Shown here one piece after another: positions 61,201 to 62,220 of a stretch of 62,220 nt of DNA. This DNA comes from Thiohalocapsa marina (GTDB lineage: Bacteria; Pseudomonadota; Gammaproteobacteria; Chromatiales; Chromatiaceae). Positions within the stretch are counted from its first letter, which is position 1. Each line of letters opens with the position of its first letter. A program made the translations under genes and the position numbers. The notes beneath the pieces were generated by a model. That model did no database searches. It was not told the DNA's origin and worked only from the letters and a program-made list of their open reading frames with translations. The stretch is taken from NCBI RefSeq assembly GCF_008632335.1, contig NZ_VWXX01000019.1:1-62220 (forward strand). The letters are read 5' to 3'.

Positions 61201-62149
61201 CGTCCAACTGGTCAAGACCGCGTTCCTGACCGATGAGGCAGGGGCCAGTTGCACAACTTCCGAGAGTCCGCTGGTGTATGTGAACAAGAATCAGGATCCA
61301 GTCAATGTCACTTGGTGCTTCACCATCAGCAATACCGGCAATGAAGCACTCAACAGCCTCAGGCTGGTCGACGCGCCGCTTGGCATCACACTAGCCGATG
61401 TGACTCCGGAGGCTGGCTTCTTGCCCCTGGCCCCCGGCGCGAGCCTGGTCTACCGGTATGATGAGACCGGACGCACCAGCAGCCTCGAGAACACGGCCAC
61501 CGTCAGCATGACTCCGGTCGGTGGTGGGGGTCCGGTCAGCGATACGGATGACGCGGCCATCTTTGCCTACATCTTCGATCCGCCGTACGGGGTCAAGACC
61601 GGGCAGGTGAACGGCGTCGATGTGATTCGCTGGAACATGGTCTGGATCAACAATTCGCCCATCGTTGCGAACGGCGTGGTGATCGAGGATCCAATTCTGG
61701 GTGATGTGACCTATGTTGCCGGGAGCCTGACCTGTACGCCCCGTGGAACGACGACTGTTGTCGGAACCTGTGACGACAGCAATTACAACGACGTGACGAG
61801 GCTCATTACGGTCGAGGCGAACTTCGGTCCCGATTTGGGTGCAACCACCGAAGGCGAGGCGGACAACGAGCTGGTCATCAGCTTCGAGGTGATGGTGGAC
61901 AATCCCACGATCAGCCAGACCTTCGAGAATCAGGCGGAAGCGCAGTGGGACTGCGATGGCGCGTGCACCCAGGATCCCTTGATCGGCGTCACGGACGATG
62001 ATGAGCCAGGTGGTCCGGATCCGACCCCGATCGAGTTCGACCCGCCGGCGCCGATACCGACGCTCAGCGAGTGGGCTATGCTGCTGCTGACTCTGATGCT
62101 GCTGAGTATCGGCTGGCGGCGGCTGCAAGGGACCCGTCCGCGCCCTTAG
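46247..62149 (+). CDS. Giant (~5,300-residue) repeat-rich surface protein with IPTL-CTERM signal
   Basis: One unbroken 15.9-kb frame. The signal peptide ends QAHA (residue ~29). A ~550-residue N-terminal domain without a named family follows. DUF11-like units begin near 47970, 48404, 48802, 49733, 50152, 50570, 50968 and 51506. SdrD-B-like units with EF-hand-like calcium loops (DTNHDGIQDPAESG, DSNGDGIQDAGEPG) lie at about 51950-54360. Four DUF11 units (54370-55650) come next, six more SdrD-B units (55670-57950), four near-identical 131-132-residue DUF11 units (57959-59536) and three of ~135 residues (59540-60766). One SdrD-B-like unit and a final DUF11-like region complete it. The C-terminus is IPTLSEWAMLLLTLMLLSIG then WRRL, a PEP-CTERM-like IPTL sorting signal. 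It is probably a long calcium-stiffened adhesin or matrix protein. The ATG at 46247 has a weak ribosome site. Confidence 0.93.
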   Translation: MVNPRPFASSLFSLLLAAPLGLAVTQAHAYPYPPDWDGPDWGAGQVIEGISPSTEDPAHGGPIHFAPAPWPSEPEDPANCGVDCGDWKPYSRFQADINDPRVQDPSNGGTSPQNYVNIASSCIDKNLPSIYYHLRKGAAVDGSEDVIMFRWRVEQIANTYATGPKAGSYGATDPWNSALWTVLFDLDGDGFRDVAAHLDGSSGAPSTAIDRLAGIWGNVPTQSVDYLNDPSINLIAHNPTAFIGDNNQILNFAGNPANPTEAWPNGSDETLWDYGTSRSRLVYTNSCTEYFIDYQIPVRMLDASSTGPNPDLNGPRIDRDTPISMLFCTANSLNNPFQKDCALNASFIGDASRPAPFGDYLSFNKPTPYAQPIVSSVSATPPSTCPGNYTLAAKIQDTLYVNASGSVEPSIQSVEFYYWYDQDGDGTTAGDPGSAWTYAVDGTLQSGTLNTWAASWDASGLLKGRYLIGVQAVDDGTLHDLDVPDAPVNHRTFSYLPGSTDPATQAQIYTNDWGWDGLAKIWVQGTDIGWIEGEEGAFPDHDPTITPGGTEDWFGNPDVTGVQTALIGVALNVCGLSPELIKSANVEQTTIGADVQYSLSVVNKTGGSLTVDSITDTLPDGFSYVSTQGPGDTPASSLCSDSCPTPTTGGGNSYTWSFSTPATVPGGCSSSDYSACTRTLVYNTRASATVGTYNNVASMLTDFGSVASNPVQVGVGAPRLSLSKTPTDGADPPNPKYSAALGETITYVITYSNDSPVTATGVVLTDVIPDGLTYGSCTGGCTRSGDTLDTLIWQIGDLAPGEGPYTVSYTATVTDPYPATAQVPNVNTVTIDGDNTEPAEASASVFVQTPRPQLVIQKTANKTLVDPAGTSPANQVTFTLSYANTGDAATTGVVLSDPIPAGFTFVSCSGSCAHPGVGNNGTVSWNLGTLNAGASGSVTLTAQVSNPFTGTDNPVTNTASLSSTEITTPVTDSADVGVSQSQTEQLCRTLYLSDQQGDVGNDGTQYLATTATPTGETKTIAKLADDTLNTGIIEIARFYQDPVSSQLVTFDGSSTLGGQLDYIKSASLGGSAQSNSTLYVTVYDYDPADGSTTQIAQSVKTDNGAPTPPVTLTGASATGSLAKGHRLLVVMGVDMASNKATTIELHANSVNSYVEICAPPPANLVLDKTVDTASLDATGASRTLTYTLNYANTSGATGTTGAILTDTLPLSGVTYSSCDWSGSHFTGCSYSGGVVSFHDGSGSGVSIPAGASGSVTVTVNVADSLSVSSLTNTASISSDQTSAVEATAVTAVVGGEDPEGTANLIIAKSASDTLLLPGDTVTYTLTLLNAGTRTATNITISDDFPEADWFAYQAGSCTVSAGTCSPSGTPSASLSWALDSLAPGTTATLSFTMDVGTSETTSPPDGVTTRDNLATGAYAGCESESCGSTSNTVTVSVSTNPYLAIDKSVSPTDADPPPAPGDVLTYTLLVNNTGSGGASNVQVRDPIPAYTSFIAGSITVPQGWSSSFDAINNQVLFEVGTLHAEKSASLSFQVRLNSPLPAGDSTLTNIAAVTASNAPSKTDDAVTTAQAAPVLTLDKSGPASAPYPAARLTAAASASTTLFVDDIAAFTVGQFIQVGATLARITGLAGSALIVDTAITAAANADVIGAVTYSLTYRNTGDADASGVTITDTLPAGPPGLTYVASVPEADSAPAIGASGVVTWNLGALPAEASGSVQVIALPTGPGTVTNSAAIDSAETDPVEDEAQTAFGGLRITKRTTTPIAAAPGEATYVIEVTNTLDTAVAGVTVTDTLSSGFSYKSTDDIVATGATRTSTEDPAAGAQQPVWGTWTLPANGSLSLTFTANVGDSALSAEEQPVGPGTYQNEASVATTTPGVGITPFDPLATTAEDVTILPADTGLLEGVVYQDNDADGQFDAATDTPLGGISVTIIAADGTVYVAITDSAGYYSRIVAAGDTLVDVQNGTVLPELVLTTSTGDDGTDPATVTVPTGGIATKNTGYVPAGADLASIAGNVWNDADADQAVNGAEAGMIGVQVILRDGDGAIVATEYTDALGNYAFPNIPPGSYQVDLVPPTGYLVTTGNDPAPVTVAAGSTGEANFGLLRGVTLSGTVFNDLDASKVQDGTEAGVDPDDLNVVITDSAGKVLAVSAVAADGTWSADVTPGSGYQAYVTTASPTLGETVTPAARLPAGWLVTGENIADTVQAPANGILTGIDASADRSGLNFGIRAGGSIGDYVWHDTNHDGIQDPAESGIAGVKVILYDSTGTNKLVETLTDGAGKYRFTDLADGTYVVQFQPAAAYTRTTTNAGSGALQDSFDSDAANGEYKVTVTLTGGTTNLTIDAGFYIEDASPASIGDRVWYDSNGDGIQDAGEPGLGGVSVSLLDADNSNALVATRVSDADGSYEFAGLPAGNYVLQFDAPDGYVLSPQDAGSPNDDATDSDADPSTGLTASIPLTAGQALTDVDAGLSLTSGDPGRIGDRVWYDGGSGTPANDGNGVQDAGEPGIPGVWVNLYDATGTTLLQTTQTDTTGAYQFNGLAAGDYVVEVVKPNASYDFSPTGEGTSETDSDPNPTTGRVTLTLADGEVVDDIDAGLRVPDKEPITIGDFVWKDLDGQKDPDSGEGLASVEVVLYDNLGFPLARLTTTAADANYGFTGVAAGGSYRVAIDTGTLGNLIQIADPDVTLDNRTDLIKQDQSTDAADFGYLAPSASVTIVKTAADGEPRNDSQQLRSGGTANFEVTVTNSGNLTLTSIAVTDALTPACDFTIASLAPGASSDVKTCAKANVTANFTNTANVEAQPVDASGDAFGDTVTDSDTTAVVVIAPAITIVKTPDSQTVTSGGTASFTIRVTNTGDVTLTDVQISDDSTSACAKTSTDIAGLGSLVSAAYVEYTCESSALTASFVNTASVSATPPVGAAVTDDDSAAVNVVTSGISISKTPEEQTIHKGGTAEFTITVTNTGDVDLTNVSVADPNSSDCAKTIGTLAASDEYEYTCSLTGVDASFDNTATVTADGGLSADDVAKVTVIDPQLSLTKLTNDANDDEGPITVRTGTLVTWEYIVENTGDVALTNVTVEDAPEGTISCPPDQAAELAVGASMTCLGYGLAGETSYSNTATVTGTPPSGPDVEATDASAYTGYNPGVIGNRIWLDENGNSIPDAGESGIANLKVELKDDGTLVATTYTDTNGGYLFTGVPAGDYQVVVTPTLSLLPTYNEDFAAEPSAGALDNQTAVTLAAGVQHLTADFGYNWVAPLDSTSPGATTTGAIGDRVWSDANGDGLQNPGESGIGGVTLTLTGPGADGILGTADDTSLATTQTDAAGNYIFDDLPSGAYAITVDTTTLPTASGLSWTQTGDPDGAGATDGKTTTPILLAPGDVYVNADFGFQPNQGSSIGDLVWFDMNADGQLDAGETGVPGIGIALVQDTNGNDVWDAGEPVIATTVTDASGNYLFPGVQAGDYVVAVTDAESLLYWALPSSDPDLPGELNNGLDPDSRFDQQAAVSVDGTSDQLAMDFGYMAYGMHSYSDIPGLIGSSGLIGDLVFLDRNGNGEADPGEGLQGVRVELFEPSDLDNPVAWTTTNAEGAYAFGHVNVQATWVVQIDRATLPNGGAGLTNSIDPDGGTADQSEVSNISETGNLNLLQDFGYAADSPATIGGTVFDDVDADGELNADDAEGMLLANVTIELRDAAGNRAASTRTDSQGHYSFTGLPAGTYSVHVTDTRNLLEGWWHSLGDQAADADNESKSDPFTLEVTAGQTNTNIDFGYYRQGAALGNRVWSDTNGDGIQDSDEAGLAGVTVQLVVTYPNGGSTALKTLSGSDGGYVFGNLLLDESFNGAGAGQPSYSISAVASDGYTASPVEQGDDRLVDSNDPTGTTATVLKGQLTTAVTDDPGSEPSNAGYDFGYEPQIDLSLTKEVSPTTQTVGEEVTFTLTLSNAVGFSDATGVEVTDLLPSGYTFVSADPSADYASASGLWTVGNLAADDSATLTITARVNASGTYENVAEVTAADQSDDDSTPGNSATEPSEDDTASAGPTISPQIDLSLTKTVSAMSPKVGDTVTFTLTLNNAVGYSNATGVSVQDVVPAGYGSISDISDSGSASGNTVTWTGLTVNANSNKSLTFKAVVLPSGPYANTAEVTAADQDDKDSTPDNGTSNEEDDTDSVTPTPDAQIDLSLTKSVDPESPKVGDAVTFTLTLSNAAGYADATDVSVQDALPAGYGTVSEISDSGSLSGSTLTWSGLSLAAGSSKDLTFKAVVKNTGPYTNVAEVTAAGQPDKDSTPNNGATTPAEDDRATLTPTIGAQIDLSLTKTVAPQTPKVGDTVTFTLTAANAAGFTDATGVAVTDLLPSGYRFVSADPAADYASATGLWAIGDLDAGASAILEIEARVLASGEYENIAEVTDADQEYDKDSTPGNGETEPAEDDYAAAEPTVTASADLIVEKNGPVLVAAEGGITYTVTVSNAGPSAANDAVFADDPASGGLIGPITWTCGNAVGGAVCPSDSGSGALNATNATIASFPAGGSLTYTITGTAPATGTVTNIATVTAPVGVTDPDLDNNSDQVLTGLGDTPATADLSVLKYGPAQVVTGGALTYHIVVTNAGYAAANGAVFTDTVPAEVTGVTWTCTAVGGALCPDDIMREGNAIAETIASFPAGGSLIYTVTGTAPATGTVQNTASIEAPAEVTDPDDTNNQSSADTLVVTGPLESADLALAKTGPATVAGGGLVTYQLVVSNGGAAAADDAGVTDLVPSVLSDVTWTCGSATGGAVCPTLNGALDPGVLNSGKGEVNLTIPTFPAGSGLTISVTGTAPAAGAFVNSAQVLPPAGVADPDPSNNPGGPVITQIPTVTLSGVVFNDCPTCGGIPEDGIQNGDEPGVDPGNLNVVILDADGKVLAVAPVADATGAWSATVPAGTGYQAYITTATPGAGSKPDSVVASLPSGWVITGENDGTDNGILIDINASITTASPTVRATANTSVTGLDFGIEASNPGVQLVKTAFLTDEAGASCTTSESPLVYVNKNQDPVNVTWCFTISNTGNEALNSLRLVDAPLGITLADVTPEAGFLPLAPGASLVYRYDETGRTSSLENTATVSMTPVGGGGPVSDTDDAAIFAYIFDPPYGVKTGQVNGVDVIRWNMVWINNSPIVANGVVIEDPILGDVTYVAGSLTCTPRGTTTVVGTCDDSNYNDVTRLITVEANFGPDLGATTEGEADNELVISFEVMVDNPTISQTFENQAEAQWDCDGACTQDPLIGVTDDDEPGGPDPTPIEFDPPAPIPTLSEWAMLLLTLMLLSIGWRRLQGTRPRP
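51945..54360 (+). repeat. SdrD-B-like repeat block 1 (seven units)
   Basis: Units start near 51947, 52273, 52567, 52940, 53309, 53678 and 54056. Most begin I-G-D-x-V-W and carry a D-x-N-x-D-G-x-x-D-x-x-E loop, then V-x-V-x-L and a G-x-Y-x-F strand. Spacing is 300-380 bases. DNA identity is moderate, so this is old duplication. Confidence 0.85.
55665..57955 (+). repeat. SdrD-B-like repeat block 2 (six units)
   Basis: Units start near 55670, 56037, 56415, 56848, 57197 and 57550, with the same I-G-x-x-V-W and calcium-loop pattern (SDANGDGLQNPGES, DMNADGQLDAGETG, SDTNGDGIQDSDEA). The third unit has an extra D-x-N-G-N-D loop. Confidence 0.85.
57959..59536 (+). repeat. Four tandem 393-396-bp units (DUF11-like)
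   Basis: CAGATCGACCTGAGCCTGAC (with small changes) marks unit starts at 57959, 58352, 58745 and 59141. Units 1 and 4 share LLPSGY-FVSADP; units 2 and 3 share GYG followed by EISDSG or DISDSG. The alternating similarity (1-4, 2-3) suggests block duplication or gene conversion. Confidence 0.88.
59540..60766 (+). repeat. Three tandem ~400-bp units (second DUF11-like subtype)
   Basis: GCCGACCTG marks unit starts at 59540, 59951 and 60353. Each unit contains WTC…GGA-CP and FPAG…TGTAPA. They are more like each other than like the preceding four units. Confidence 0.85.
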
Positions 62150-62181
62150 GAACGCGCCCAAAACAAGGTGAACACTGTAGG

Positions 62182-62220
62182 GCGGATAAGCGAAGCGCAT
62201 CCGCCGTTGTGGCCTGTGGC
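62182..62220. repeat. Second copy of the edge repeat (identical to bases 1-39)
   Basis: The last 39 bases equal the first 39 exactly and stop in the loop/second arm of the palindrome. It lies 32 bases after the giant gene and could form its terminator hairpin if the second arm follows outside the window. Confidence 0.9.

Overview
The window is high-G+C DNA (roughly mid-60s percent by eye) from a Gram-negative proteobacterium, most likely a gammaproteobacterium. The basis is a guaB-guaA-tadA cluster, xseA, a YgiQ-type radical SAM gene, a BaeSR-like two-component system with a Spy-like chaperone, lipoproteins with lipoboxes, an RND efflux operon and an IPTL-CTERM surface protein. A purple-sulfur-bacterium-like (Chromatiales) host is a guess from the flavour of the IS families, toxin-antitoxin and repeat proteins; it is not proven. 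Both ends of the window lie in the same palindromic REP-like sequence: the last 39 bases equal the first 39. The window is therefore probably a contig bounded by a dispersed repeat, and less likely a circle.

Layout. 0-4.5 kb: a lipoprotein, a bile-acid:sodium-symporter-family transporter, a diheme cytochrome c facing a diheme cytochrome c peroxidase, and a FitAB/VapBC-like toxin-antitoxin pair whose PIN toxin is frameshifted. 4.6-12.1 kb: core genes, namely tRNA-Ser(CGA), tadA, guaA and guaB on the minus strand, then xseA and ygiQ overlapping on the plus strand. 12.3-17 kb: a membrane MASE1-CHASE-PAS-GGDEF-EAL c-di-GMP protein, a relic of a TRAP transporter gene, and a prokaryotic pentameric ligand-gated ion channel in visibly AT-richer DNA. 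17.3-23.3 kb: dinB, a core-deleted transposase, a Spy/CpxP-like protein with a BaeSR-like system, and a DUF2076 protein.

23.3-31.4 kb is a gene graveyard and IS nest. It holds two out-of-order recD pieces, an IS66-type N-terminal piece fused to one of them, two ISAs1 relics, a PD-(D/E)XK nuclease tail, an AT-richer trypsin-like secreted protease, truncated IS630 and IS4 transposases, and one intact ISAs1 transposase. 31.6-35.5 kb is a compact module: a tandem-AAA+ ATPase and a small partner on the minus strand, with a divergent WYL-domain regulator. I consider it the best candidate for an undescribed (defence or stress) system. 35.7-37.4 kb carries small secreted or lipid-anchored proteins and the second copy of an 88-bp uvrA-derived repeat; the first copy is at 18.6 kb in the same orientation.

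37.7-43 kb: an RND efflux operon (adaptor, permease and an HdeA/HdeB-like lipoprotein that overlaps the permease gene) with a divergent winged-helix regulator. 43.3-45.9 kb: a PHB-depolymerase-type esterase, a HugZ-like haem-binding protein, and a regulator whose LuxR HTH precedes its receiver domain, the reverse of the normal order. 46.2-62.1 kb: one gene of about 15.9 kb for a secreted ~5,300-residue protein. It is built of DUF11-like and SdrD-B-like (calcium-loop) repeats and ends in an IPTL-CTERM sorting signal, so it is probably a cell-surface adhesin or matrix protein.
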